Assembly: GCA_002811645.1 (NCBI GenBank)
Contig: PDIP01000003.1
Span: 280,358 to 344,357, forward strand
Source of the DNA: Corallochytrium limacisporum
Taxonomy: Eukaryota > Opisthokonta
Reading direction: 5' to 3'
DNA length: 64,000 bases
In this document: positions 51,679 to 62,094 of the stretch, one piece after another
Numbering within the stretch: the first letter of the stretch is position 1
Layout of the letters: every line of letters begins with the position of its first letter
Position numbers and translations under genes: made by a program
The notes under the pieces: generated by a model
The model's database searches: none
Seen by the model: the letters and a program-made list of their open reading frames with translations, nothing else
What the model was told of the DNA's origin: nothing

Positions 51679-53114
51679 TGTGGGTTAAACTATTGAAATT
51701 ATTATCTTGCTTGCCCTCGTCGAAAGGGATAGTACATTCATGACATCCTCATGGCACGAAGGTAGCGCATATCACATTATTACGCCATCCACTTGCTCCG
51801 TGGGTATATGGGATTACAGCTCAGTGCAAAATATACAAGCCCACACCACCTTGAGTACCCGTTCACTCATAAAGATCGTCATAATTCCTCGTGACACGGA
51901 CTAGTATTCATTTACGAGTTGTCGGTATCAGAGAGCCCTCGACCTTTAGCACTCTTAGTATCCAGTACGTTTACGAACGTGCACACCCACACACACGGTT
52001 CATAGATGAGGGTACCAAAGGAACGTCACTGCTCACAGCCTGCTCATGATACTAAGACCCCTTGTGCCAACACCGGGTCAGCACCGCCGCGATACCATAA
52101 GCCACCGCCTATGCAAAATACACCACGGCCCACTTCGGCCCACTTCGTGGGTCGAATCCTTCCCCGCTCACCCCCAAAAAGATTATTTTCCGCACACGCT
52201 GACCATGTTGCGGTTGTTCCCAGCCTTTTTTTTTTTCTCTCCCTCTCTCTCTCTCTTTTCACTTTTCTCTTTTTGCGAACTAAAAGGAAAACGAATGGGC
52301 GGGCCGGCACGGAAGGGAGCGGGTGGGGGCGCGGGGCACGCCACCGGAATAGCCACGTTGCAGTGAGGACTTGTCTTCACCGTCTGCCCGCTTTGCTGAA
52401 TTCACTATGGCCGGAACGGGGCGGTGTGGCGTGAACGCGTCTCCCCCACTTTGTCCCCGTTTTCCGCTGCGAGTGAGACTCGCCAATCGCGGTATCCGTT
52501 CCGATCTCGCCTCTCTCAGTACAGATTGTATTATGAAAGAGTTCGGCCATCTCAACTTCTGACGATATATTGGAAGGAGTTGCATTTTGAGATAGTTCTT
52601 ATTTATCAGTGTGTCGCGATGGGATATGTCCATATCATTTGACTATCTGTCCTGTTATACTGAATAAGTAAGCGTTTTGAAACATGCTGTCGTATAATGG
52701 GATGTCACTGGCTTTCATCCGTCGTCCTTACGTTCAGCAGTTCCGTTTCTTTTCCTTCCCCTGTCGGCCATGGCTCTTCACCCCAAGGCCTCCCTCCCTC
52801 CTCCCCCAAACCTCAGTGTTGCCCGTCCCCGCTCGGGGTGAGTGTCTGTGCTGCTGGCTTTTGTTTGGAGCGCTGGAGTCCCTTTAATCAAAAATCAATA
52901 ACGGAAAATATTGATTGTATTCAACACCATGTGTCTGGGTAACGGCAAGCGAAGGCCGATGCGGCAGGTGGATTAGGATCGCGGCACGATGAATGGTACA
53001 TTAGACGGCAGTGAGCGAAAATATTCTGCGAACTTGCGGATAGGATTAAATGCGGTGGTATGGACTCGACCAAGACAACACCGCGAGCGTACCGGCCGGT
53101 TGGTACATCCGTCT
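51679..53114. other. Gene-free interval upstream of the mitochondrial orphan
   Basis: About 1.4 kb between the orphan gene's start and the 3' end of the enoyl-CoA isomerase gene. It contains T-rich and (CT)n sequence at 52225-52258 and G/C-rich patches near 52318-52340. No convincing coding frame, tRNA or repeat family is visible. Confidence 0.5.
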
Positions 53115-53963
53115 TTACATACGTGCCTTGCGCTTTTCCGAAAGGCGCTGCGCCATCATCATGAACGCCTTGGCAGGATCGCCACTCTCAAAGCGATGAG
53201 CGATCGTAGTCTGCTCAATGTCGTTCGTCATCAAGCTTTGGCGACGATAGTCGCTGGAGATAAGATCCTTGCCGACCTGAAGAGGGGCAGACCAGAACTC
53301 GGCCAGCTCAGAGACACGTTTCTCGAGGTCCTCGCGGAAAGTGGCATTGGGGTATACTTTGGCGACGAAACCAACACGTTCCAACTCGCGAGCCGTAACT
53401 GTGCGTCCACCGAGAAGGATGTCGTTTGCCAGACTCCTTCCCATGCTAAATGGGAAAGTAAAAGCCGACCCGCCTTCGGGACAAATGGCAAGGGTCATGA
53501 AGGGGCAATACAGAGAACTGCTCTCAGCAGCGTAGACCATGTCAAAAGCACCCAGCTGAGCAGCAGCAATTCCAACAGCAGGCCCGTTAAGGCCACAGAT
53601 GAGCAATTTCTTTGCATTGTAAAGGACACGGGTCAGGCCAGAAGGGCCCCCGTCGAGGTCGGTACGGGTGTTCCTGAAGCTCTCAGCCCTGCCCACATAG
53701 TCATCTTCAGGCCTTGGCTGCAGAAAGCGCTGTTGAGAGGTGGATGCTTGCGCTACATCAGCCCCGGAAGAGTAGAATCTACCTTCGCCGGTGATGACAA
53801 TAATTTTGACATTGGGATCACTCTCGGCGGCCAACACGTAGTCAGTGGTCAGACGGTAGGAATTTGAATTCATTGCATTGCCAACCTTAGGCCGGTTGAA
53901 ACGGATCCATGCTACTCCCTCTGGAGTAACATTGTAGGTCACGTCGTTTGAGTTGTCGGCCAT
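53115..53963 (-). CDS. Peroxisomal enoyl-CoA isomerase/hydratase-like protein
   Basis: A 282-residue crotonase-fold protein from the ATG at 53963. The oxyanion-hole regions are RFYSSGADV and NGPAVGIAAAQLGAFDMVYA. The ICPEGGSAFTFP segment resembles the PEGCSS-type active-site region of delta3,delta2-enoyl-CoA isomerases (ECI2/Eci1), which shift double bonds so that unsaturated fatty acids can be beta-oxidised. The protein lacks an N-terminal presequence and ends in ARM, which fits the PTS1 pattern (small-basic-Leu/Met), so peroxisomal import is likely. A helical tail with basic residues (RLSEKRKARM) fits the family. Isomerase versus hydratase cannot be settled from motifs alone. Confidence 0.85.
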   Translation of the reverse strand: MADNSNDVTYNVTPEGVAWIRFNRPKVGNAMNSNSYRLTTDYVLAAESDPNVKIIVITGEGRFYSSGADVAQASTSQQRFLQPRPEDDYVGRAESFRNTRTDLDGGPSGLTRVLYNAKKLLICGLNGPAVGIAAAQLGAFDMVYAAESSSLYCPFMTLAICPEGGSAFTFPFSMGRSLANDILLGGRTVTARELERVGFVAKVYPNATFREDLEKRVSELAEFWSAPLQVGKDLISSDYRRQSLMTNDIEQTTIAHRFESGDPAKAFMMMAQRLSEKRKARM

Positions 53964-55086
53964 ATTGCAAGGTGTTTGAACTAAGCTCTTAAGTATCCTC
54001 AGGGAATACTCTCAGCTGAACTTTTCAAGACCAACGGATTTTCCCCCCGTTAAACACCTTCGCAAGGCTTGGCCGTGTGGGCCTGGCTACCTATGTAGTT
54101 TCCCCTACGTAAGCTATGGCGCACCCATCCCTTAAATTAGAAGACTACCGAGTCTAGTCTGCAGACATTCTATCGCCTAGAAAGTCATGCCACAGATGAA
54201 AGCTGCGTCACTAGTGCGGAGTCAGGGATGCTGGTTCCCTGAAGTTCTCCCAAGCCCCTCGGGAAGTAGAATCCTCGAGGCAGATGGCACTGTTCCAAAT
54301 ATTCATGAGGATCATATCCTTCTCTCTCTCTCTCCCCCCCCCCCCCCCAAACAGCAACGACCGACCGGGCTAGGAATGGACGTAGGACCACGACCCGCTC
54401 GTTTTTGATTAGGTGCGCAAGTGGCGCAGCGGAAACAGTGCTGAAACAGTGCGAAAACAGTGCCGCGTTGCAATATCGTTTCTGCAACTCGCCTCTCTAG
54501 ATTGCCTGATCTCCTTAGCAAAAATAGAGCGGACAGGTTGCTGTAGCGAAAGCGAGCTCTGCGTACTAAAAATAGAGGGACGACGAGACCCTAGGGAACC
54601 CCTTCCCAGACCGCCCAAAGCCATCATGATTTTGTTAATCAAAAATCTGAGTAATTTGTAAATTGGTAGTAATGTCTTCAATAAGATATCTTGATTCTAT
54701 TTTAATATTAAAATTTATATACATACATGAATCATACATGATTTCAAGGTAACGAATCTTGGGCGGGGGGGAACCTCGGGGCCGGTTCATGTGCGCTCCA
54801 GCAACCCCTGCAAAGTAGGGGTCGGGCCGCAATACGACCGGGAAATAAAACGTGTATGCGAGTTGTTGCGTGTGGTTGAATCCCCTTGATCCGGAGACTT
54901 GCACACATACAGAGAGAGAGAGAGAGCTCTCCAGTTCACAACAGGGTGCAAACTTTGAATCACTGGTCTGCTGCTTCTCAGTCCACATGTTATTTGAGTG
55001 AGAATGCTTCGATCTCTGAACTTGACCACAACACAAGGGGTTCATGCACTCCAGAATCAGTACAAGTTTGTTGTCAACATAACACA
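53964..55086. other. Upstream region of the enoyl-CoA isomerase gene, with C15 run
   Basis: About 1.1 kb containing a (TC)n repeat running into a C15 run at 54334-54348, a short tandem repeat at 54432-54463, AT-rich DNA at 54640-54745 and a (GA)n repeat at 54911-54926. No long coding frame is supported. Confidence 0.55.
54432..54463 (+). repeat. Three tandem copies of an 11-base unit
   Basis: The octamer AAACAGTG occurs at 54433, 54444 and 54455, an exact 11-base period. The block begins inside a tRNA-like GTGGCGCAGCGG string that does not continue as a tRNA. Confidence 0.8.
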
Positions 55087-55371
55087 ATGGCAGCTGGACG
55101 AACAGGCCGCTGCTTTGCGAGGGCTTTCGGCTCACCACAGAATCTTAGATTTTCCGCACGGACAACGAATAATGCGGGCAAGAATTCAACAAACACACTT
55201 CGGAGTTTGTTTGCAGAAGAGGCCTCGGTAGGTGGGTCGCAGCGGACAAGATCGGGACTGCGCTCCATGGCCCGCCAGTTTATTGCAAGCGAAAGTCGTG
55301 CGTTGGCCGTTGGAGCAATGTTGAAGGCCGTGGATATTATCAACTACAAGAGTATTTTGGATGATACATAA
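55087..55371 (+). CDS. Possible small mitochondrial protein, unidentified
   Basis: A 94-residue frame from the ATG at 55087; upstream in-frame residues extend to 54886 but are low quality. The first 50 residues contain many Arg, Ser, Thr and Ala and no acidic residue (MAAGRTGRCFARAFGSPQNL), as in a mitochondrial presequence. The C-terminal part (SMARQFIASESRALAVGAML then KAVDIINYKSILDDT) is helical. No family is recognised. It lies between the enoyl-CoA isomerase and phosphatase genes, convergent with the latter and ending about 160 bases from its stop. It may be a chance frame. Confidence 0.35.
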   Translation: MAAGRTGRCFARAFGSPQNLRFSARTTNNAGKNSTNTLRSLFAEEASVGGSQRTRSGLRSMARQFIASESRALAVGAMLKAVDIINYKSILDDT

Positions 55372-55531
55372 CAAAGCCAAGAGTGTACTCCGCAAAGGGT
55401 CGAATTTACTAGAACGATAAAGAACGTGTGCCATGTACATGGACGAATTATTAAATGTATTGCTATGAAACGGAAAAGTCTATGTTGGATTCAAATGCTA
55501 TGTTTATGAATTGCAAATGAAGGGATGATGG

Positions 55532-57055
55532 CTAGACAATATTACCATAGAAAGCCTTTCTGAATTTGTTGCGGATGACATTGTTGATTCCAATAGAGTC
55601 TAGATACTTATCCACAGACCCGTAGTTTCTCTCAAGCTTGTCAAATACAGAAACCATGGTATCATACTCCGAACTCACCCAGTTGTCAGTGAGGCCCATC
55701 TGCAAGAACTGCTTGTGCATCGCCGGCAGCCAGGTGACCAGGCCCGTGGTACTCAGAGCATAGTCTCTTGCTATGATCTCCTTTGATGCTCCCAGGATGT
55801 GGAGGGCCATGGCGGTCACAAGTCCGGTACGGTCCTTACCATGTGCACAGCTAATCAGTACTGGATGGTTGGAAGGATCCGCCATAATTGCAAGTGACCG
55901 AGCCATGTTCGTCTTGCCGCATTCAAGTACCACTGAATATTCGACGTCCAAAGTACGCTTGGACAAGACAGTTGTGCACACGTAGTGGCTGGTCTTCGCC
56001 TTACCACTCTCTCCGTGCTTCCTGTTGGAAATTTTCTCCTTCAATGCGATGTTGATAAGTTTCATACGCTGACTGCCATTCATTGCACCCCAAACACCCC
56101 GATGATAGTAACGAGGCCCCAGCAGAGGAGTCAGAAAGCGACGTCGATCACCATGTTTGTTGCCATACACACGAAAGTAGGATTTAGGTGTGTTCTTTGG
56201 CTTCGGCAGACTCTTCGCTTCTGAGATCCTAAAGTCCTCATAGAGGGCCTTACTACCTTCCGCACGCTCAACCTCATCAACATTTCGCAGGTCAAGATGA
56301 GTTTTAAGGCCTATTTCGTTCAGGAAAAATTCAACGTCCCCCGGAGAACAACTATCCAAGTTTGCGGATCTAAACAACTTGCCGTAGGGAATCTTGGTTG
56401 ATGTGCCATCGGGCAGAGTTGCCTCCTGGCCACCAGCGTCCCGAAGATTAATAACGTTCTCCCGTGAAATCAAACGCTCCTTTCCTTTTGAGTCCCGAAT
56501 GATGAGCTTAGGTGCCTGCTCAATATCTGCAGCCCGGGGTGTCAGCTCAGGAAAGTATTCAGCATTGACCAAACGGTCAAAGCCCTTGACCACCAAGTTC
56601 GCTGGCTTTTTGGCTGTGCTCCCAATGAAGTCAAAAACAGCGCTGCGCCTGCGCGGCAATTCTTCTTCTTCTTCAGTCATACCTGCAGGCATACTCAAGG
56701 TACGGGTTAATGTGTGAGACCCTTCGCTGTCCTCATCTTGAGACGCGGGATGCACGTCTCGAACTCCCTCTCTTGTTGAAAGCGGGGGCGGATTGCTCAG
56801 ACGACGCAAGAGCTTTCGATGTTTAGCAGATGCTGGACGATTACCTGGGAGAATCGTATTGCCCCCGGAAGAACTGCTCTGTTGACTACCCGTAGAGAGC
56901 ATTGACAGTCTGGTCTCAACATCCTTTTCCTCCATCACTCGCTTCACATCTTTGCTTATCACATTTTCTGTAGGAAGTGAGCCGCGTCGCTCTTGTGTCG
57001 TTTCAGCTATCAGAGGACCATTTCCTGTCTCTGTGCCCTTTTCTTTCGGAGTCAT
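55532..57055 (-). CDS. IphP-type tyrosine/serine phosphatase
   Basis: A 507-residue protein from the ATG at 57055. The first 170 residues are disordered, Ser/Glu/Arg-rich and contain likely phosphorylation sites (RRLSNPP, TRTLSMP). The phosphatase domain starts at NVINLRDAGG, the typical N-terminal strand of the Y_phosphatase3/IphP family, continues through YGKLFRSANLD and LDLRNVDEVERAEG, and has the catalytic loop CAHGKDR (Cys403, Arg409), fitting CX5R with the KD pair found in lipid- and IphP-type phosphatases. The GLTDNWVSSEYDTM and IGINNVIRNKFRKAF segments close the fold. Substrates in this family include phosphotyrosine and phosphoinositides; which applies here is unknown. A segment of about 35 residues before the catalytic loop looks like an insertion. 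Confidence 0.85.
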   Translation of the reverse strand: MTPKEKGTETGNGPLIAETTQERRGSLPTENVISKDVKRVMEEKDVETRLSMLSTGSQQSSSSGGNTILPGNRPASAKHRKLLRRLSNPPPLSTREGVRDVHPASQDEDSEGSHTLTRTLSMPAGMTEEEEELPRRRSAVFDFIGSTAKKPANLVVKGFDRLVNAEYFPELTPRAADIEQAPKLIIRDSKGKERLISRENVINLRDAGGQEATLPDGTSTKIPYGKLFRSANLDSCSPGDVEFFLNEIGLKTHLDLRNVDEVERAEGSKALYEDFRISEAKSLPKPKNTPKSYFRVYGNKHGDRRRFLTPLLGPRYYHRGVWGAMNGSQRMKLINIALKEKISNRKHGESGKAKTSHYVCTTVLSKRTLDVEYSVVLECGKTNMARSLAIMADPSNHPVLISCAHGKDRTGLVTAMALHILGASKEIIARDYALSTTGLVTWLPAMHKQFLQMGLTDNWVSSEYDTMVSVFDKLERNYGSVDKYLDSIGINNVIRNKFRKAFYGNIV

Positions 57056-60018
57056 GTTGCGTCTGGACCAGATTTCTCTATCGAGAGCTAGATAGAAGTG
57101 CGCACGTCTGCGTTCTCACCCAGTTTCCATTCGACTTTGTCTTATAGCTATGGTTACCCTTTCGTCTTCATATTAGTCATTGTCTGTATACAATCATCAC
57201 CGTCCACTGCGCTAGCCATTCTGCTTGATCCCTTCCAAATACCTTGTGCCCCAGACCTCCTATACTTCCGCCTCACATTCCAGGGGTAAAGATCACCAGG
57301 CTCCGGGACTTGTCCACTCCCTCTCCCCGGCCCCCCCCCCCCTTCCGGGTCATGCGATGTATGTCCCAGCCGTGAGTCTGCGGGCTATTCAAGAGGAGCC
57401 CCTCACGTAACAAGAAGCGTACACTGCGTAAGATGGAGCCCGCGAACCAGCAGCATCGGTTCCGGTCCCGCATTTATCGACCACGGTCAGGAGTGTTCTA
57501 ATGTGACCGAAGGGGCCGTTTTTTAATTGTACGTGAATTAAAGTGCCCTGCAGAAAATTTTTGGCCCGTCGTGAACTGCTGCTCAGCACGCCCTCACACT
57601 CCCGCTTTCACCTTGCCCGAGGGGTACTTCAAGCCAGCTCTGTCATACCGCCAATAGGTATTAAAGACTGTGAACTGTGGCAGACCTGGACATAGCGGTA
57701 AACGATGGCACAGGGCCGACGCAGGGAAATCAAATATGTTCGCACTTCGTGGTAGTGCCGTTTCGTAAACCTAGGGTACTACAAACGGGATGCAGAGAAT
57801 TCAAGGGCAGGGCACCAAGAATTTAATGAGGAAGTGAATTCTGCTGCCGTGGTGTGATTTCTGCGCCCACCTGTGGCTTTACGAACCGCCTCGCCCTCCA
57901 ATTTTTTTTTCTGCCCTTGATTCATGCTGCCATGGTTCGGCCTCCCCTCCCTACCCCGAAAGTGCAAAATGAGCAAACGGGCCCTGAGCCGGGACCCCTC
58001 CCCCAGCGTGAAACCCGCAGCAAACGTTGGAAAAATATTCTGGGTGACTTGGTTTCTTCCAATGCCCACTGCTGCGGGCGCAGGGACCCGGATGCGGCGA
58101 CTCCCGGGAGTCAGACTCGCCCGAACCGAACTGCCCCCGGACCCCGCGAACGTCCGTGAAGAGAAAATCGCACCGGTCTGCGTCTCCACACCCTGGCTCG
58201 GATACTATCTCTACTTGTTGTTGCGGTGATTATATAACTTGGAGAGAAAAATTTGCAAAGAACCAATCCTCTCATTCGTGCGACAGCTGCAGCCTGTCAG
58301 AAAAAAATCATCAACTCTCTAAAGGTTTGCTGCCGTGCAGCGGTGTTTCTTAACCAAAAGCCGGATTGGACTGGTACACGGTGGTAAGCAAAACCCGGCG
58401 TTTGTAATAAATCATGGCCAAATTCCATCGCTTCTAGGGGGTGGAGACTGTCTTTTCGTCACCTGTTCTCCGAATCTCCAATGCAGCAACCATTGTCTCT
58501 ACAGTCAGCTGAGCGTTATGGAGTTGGTGTGGTGGATTCGCGGCATCAGGCAAGCATCGCTCAGGCAGGATAATGTCCGGCCTAAGGATTGGATATGGGG
58601 ATCCGCATCCCAATAGGACCTGCCAGTCATCGTCCAAATGAGTTTGGACCATGTACAAGTGAAGGCGGAGGGCATCCAGAGGATACACGCATCCAGGAGT
58701 AGGGCGAGTTCATGCGTTGGAAGATCACTAAGCCAATGCTTGTACGCAACAGTTCTTTTCACATGCTGGAATGAAGGTAAGGTATTCTCCTACACTGAAC
58801 CATGCATATATTGTTAAGGTATGTATACTTGGTTCGGGGTGTTGCTGGGCATAGGCTTGTTCACTTGGGCTTGCCCTCTCTGTCTGTCCGGTCCAGAAGA
58901 GTCTTAGTGACTATTTATAAAGCCCTCCGGATATAAAAGAGAAGTATGCTGCGACTGGGAGTGTATAATGAAAGTACTGCAATTCCACGAACGCACCCGA
59001 TGATTGGCGGAAGGAGAGCATCGGCCCATTCCAGTTTGTTCTGTGCCACTTGAGTTTTCTTCACTCCCGCTTCTCCAACGGGCTACAAAATACGGAGCTT
59101 GGTAGTGGTGCTGGGCGTCAGTTGGCTTTACATGCTGGCCAAAAAAGGCCTTCGACGATGAACTGGCAGCCAGAGATATGCGGATAGAAATGCCCAGCTT
59201 CCCCATTCCCCACCTTTGGAGCACCGTGGTTTTAAATGGCCCTGCTCTGCTTGAGTCTTTTCCTCTGTTGTGGGTGACTGTGCCGAATTTCCCCTATGAA
59301 AAAAAAATAGGGGCTCTGGGCGTGCGCATGGACCTCCCATATTTTTTTTTTACTTGAGTCCGTAATAGGATATACACTGGCGCCTAGTATCCTTCCCCAC
59401 ACCCCATATTCTTTCCTACACCGTTTTTACCGGTGGACCTGCCCGTCCTCCGCCGTGATAATCCCCGTCAAATTCACGGTAGTCATCCCATATTCACGAG
59501 GCCTTAATAATCTTATCTTCATTGGAATGTTGTTGGTTACGATTCAGTGCCACCACTGCAGAGTTCAGTTGTTAAGCATGATGAGGTGGTGATAAGTCTG
59601 CTGGATGCCACTACATGTGAGCGGGAGAGCAATAACAGCGAAATCCTGACAGTTGCGACGTATCAGATGGTCGATATATGGGGTCTGGCTGAAGTCCATA
59701 TATATTGAGTACTGCGCAGTACCGCTTGTGCAGAGCGGCTGGTGAGGAGGCGGGAGGGAAGAGGAATGGAAGCCGGGGAGTAGAACGGCAGAGTTTTTCA
59801 CCCTGGAGTTTAGAGGGAGCGATCGTACCGATGGTCTGCGACTTGTTGCTCTGAGGTGGGATGCATTTCTGCTTGCATGGATGTCCTCTACATCAGACTC
59901 GTTGCCAAATTTGCCTTGCGATCCGTCAGCTATGTAAAATGGACAGCTTTTCTTCTAGAAACTCAACGGGACCTGGCCCTGCAAAGAACAAGAGCGAGTA
60001 TGTGCTAGGCCGTTTCTC
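57056..60018. other. Long intergenic region (3 kb), mostly unassigned
   Basis: It holds the phosphatase promoter on the left (C12 run at 57331-57342) and the promoter of the VASt gene on the right. A minus-strand two-frame coding-like segment at 58434-58765 is listed separately. The rest has mixed composition with T8-9 runs near 57903 and 59342. I see no tRNA, transposase or terminal repeats. Confidence 0.5.
58434..58765 (-). pseudogene. Coding-like segment broken by a 17-base spacer between 8-base repeats
   Basis: Two overlapping minus-strand frames look like one protein. The upstream frame, after a 3'-splice-like TTCCAG, reads HVKRTVAYKHWLSDLPTHEL and on to ALLLDA. The downstream frame reads ALRLHLYMVQTHLDDDWQVL, then LLGCGSPYPILRPDIILPE, to a stop at 58434. 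They are out of register because two copies of GCATCCAG (plus strand 58672-58679 and 58689-58696) are 17 bases apart; counting one copy would keep a single frame. No family is recognised and no start codon region is assigned, so this is a weak call. Confidence 0.25.
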
Positions 60019-61719
60019 ATGGCGAGCAATAGTATTGAAAATGTGGAGGCCTTAAAGGCAGCAGAGGTGCCCGGCGGGCGATCTCGGGGTAGCAATGGAT
60101 CGAACATATCGAAGTCTGACACCCAGGAGGTTCCTGTGGACCCAGTTGAAGGCGACAGCAGAAATGCAAGTCCCGAGCGGGTCCCTCAAACACCGGTTGA
60201 AGAATCTGCGGCACAAGCAGATGAGGAGGCCAACCCTGCGGAATCAGATACAGAAGAACATGCTACAACTCCACCAGATCCGGAGCGGCGAGTGAGCCAT
60301 GCATCTTGGAATGTGAGTCCGATGGATGACCTGCCTGAGATCCCGACTGGTGTGGAGTGTCGTTGCGTTTCCAAATTGACTCGCAACAGTAGCGTGGCCG
60401 TGGACACTGTGATACCCATCGCTAAGGAGCGTGTCATGGGATTGTGTTTTCACGGTGACTACGATGTTTGGGATAAGTACACACGAGAAGAGCCATCTCT
60501 AGCCAAGTTTGCCGACACCGATTATCACCGCGGTGGCTGGGTGGTGAGCAAGAACGGATGCTGCCTGGAGCGGCACCTCAAATTTAGAAGCCCCGCAGTT
60601 GATATGCCCTTTGGCATTGGCTCTAACACGACCAGGATAACGCACGTTCACCGCGTGCGCTGGAGCAAGGTGGGGCTTCTATACCACACTCGAGCATTCG
60701 CCTACGATGTGCCATACGGTGAGTCGTTTGTGGTAGACAATGAATGGATCTTTGCGAACAATAGGAAGGGCCCAGGCACGCACTTTAAGGTTCTTGTCGA
60801 CGTCCGTTTCATCAAATCTTGTTGGGTTAAGAATATTATTCGGTCCACAGCGATTGGACCAGCCGTAGACAATGCGAAAAAAACGGCGCAGTTACTCGTC
60901 AATGTGGCCAAGGCGGCAGCACCACGTCTCGATCGCGAAGAAGCAGCAGCATCGCCAGCGGGAGATTTCCGGAAGAGCTTGGCTGTGAACTCTGAAGCGT
61001 TCCTGATTCCAGAGCAGGAAGAATATGAAGGACAGCGTGATGAAACAGAATCCGTAGATGAGGTTCCCCGAGAAATTCTTGAGCGCGCCCCTACAGCCAT
61101 CTTTGTGTCTGTGGTTGCCTTCTGCGTTGGATTCTTCTACCTTTACGTCAAACAATTGGAGACTCAAGCGGCAACTGCGACATTGACAAGGGAAGTCGCT
61201 GCTCTCAAGCTTGCCCTCGTTGAAGCATTTCCTAAATCAGAGTTGGCAACAAAACTCACGGGCCAGAGCATGGAAGTCCTGGAAGAGTTCAATGATCGAC
61301 GCATGCTTGCGGAAAAAGCGCTTCAGGATTATATGACGGTCATGTCCAAGATTGATAGCCAGATGGGCAGTGTCATCGAGGCCCAGCTGCATGCTGTTGG
61401 TGGCCACTCTGGATACTCCTTCAGTTGGTTCGAGGTGACTTTGGTCATTGTGATCCTGGCAGCCGCTGCCGCCATGGCAGCCTGGACGCAACTACCCACT
61501 GCTCGGGAGTTGGTCCGGAAATACCAGGATTACCTGCCTCATGTCGGTACCAACGAGGATGACGAAGCGCCCTCTTTCGACATTGATGCACCAGAGGCTG
61601 CCAAGAAGCTTGATCGGCGGGTTACGCAGATCTTACTCCGCGAAGCGAGCATGGGTGGCCCTGCTACTCCGCACTCTACAGATTCGCACCTTGAAACCGT
61701 GCCTGAGAACAGCGATTGA
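60019..61719 (+). CDS. VASt-domain membrane protein, GRAM-less (Aster/LAM-related)
   Basis: A 566-residue protein. The first 110 residues are acidic and disordered. Residues about 112-290 form a VASt/StART-like lipid-transfer domain: ERVMGLCFHGDYDVWDKYTR, RGGWVVSKNGCCLERHLKFR, THVHRVRWSKVGLLYHTRAF and GTHFKVLVDVRFIKSCWVKN are typical blocks. A membrane helix at about 356-375 (AIFVSVVAFCVGFFYLYV) is followed by a coiled coil and a second hydrophobic segment at about 474-495. GRAMD1/Aster and yeast Lam proteins use this fold to move sterol at ER-plasma membrane contacts, but they have an N-terminal GRAM domain, which is not seen here or upstream. The ATG at 60019 is used. Sterol transfer is inferred. 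Confidence 0.8.
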   Translation: MASNSIENVEALKAAEVPGGRSRGSNGSNISKSDTQEVPVDPVEGDSRNASPERVPQTPVEESAAQADEEANPAESDTEEHATTPPDPERRVSHASWNVSPMDDLPEIPTGVECRCVSKLTRNSSVAVDTVIPIAKERVMGLCFHGDYDVWDKYTREEPSLAKFADTDYHRGGWVVSKNGCCLERHLKFRSPAVDMPFGIGSNTTRITHVHRVRWSKVGLLYHTRAFAYDVPYGESFVVDNEWIFANNRKGPGTHFKVLVDVRFIKSCWVKNIIRSTAIGPAVDNAKKTAQLLVNVAKAAAPRLDREEAAASPAGDFRKSLAVNSEAFLIPEQEEYEGQRDETESVDEVPREILERAPTAIFVSVVAFCVGFFYLYVKQLETQAATATLTREVAALKLALVEAFPKSELATKLTGQSMEVLEEFNDRRMLAEKALQDYMTVMSKIDSQMGSVIEAQLHAVGGHSGYSFSWFEVTLVIVILAAAAAMAAWTQLPTARELVRKYQDYLPHVGTNEDDEAPSFDIDAPEAAKKLDRRVTQILLREASMGGPATPHSTDSHLETVPENSD

Positions 61720-62094
61720 CTGTCCACAAACTACATTCAACTACATAAGATACTACGAGTTATAAGTCGTATTTATTGATTTTTCTGCCGTGCCTAAGTT
61801 AAGTTTGAGCCCCCCCCCCTCCTACAGTCATTGAGTTGCTCAAGGGGTTGGCGTCCCGCCGCGTATCCGCTGGTCGCTGAGTTGGCAGACGTGGATACTC
61901 GGTTCAAATTCTACGTATTTCAAAATTTGCGTAGCAGTCACATGCGAGTTTGTTTAATGCCTGATCACTGGAAGAGTTTCTGCACTTCTCAATTAATTGA
62001 TAAACTAAAGTGCTTCGTTAAAGAAATTTTGAGTGGTAAAGCTGTGAGCATGTGAATTACAGGAGAGAAATCCAACAAGCAATCATCGTTAACT
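61720..62094. other. Interval upstream of the JTB gene with C10 run
   Basis: This 375-base interval holds a C10 run at 61810-61819 and, just before the JTB ATG, a 3'-splice-like TTACAG ending at 62062. No exon with a signal peptide is evident. Confidence 0.5.

Noticed and set aside
52989-53867. Plus-strand open frame over the enoyl-CoA isomerase
   Set aside because: Antisense to a clear crotonase-fold gene; no own homology.
54413-54490. tRNA-initiator-like string GTGGCGCAGCGG
   Set aside because: The anticodon and T arms do not form; the string runs into a tandem repeat.
61830-61925. Possible tRNA with a GGTTCAAATTC T-loop
   Set aside because: The T stem does not pair and no acceptor stem closes.
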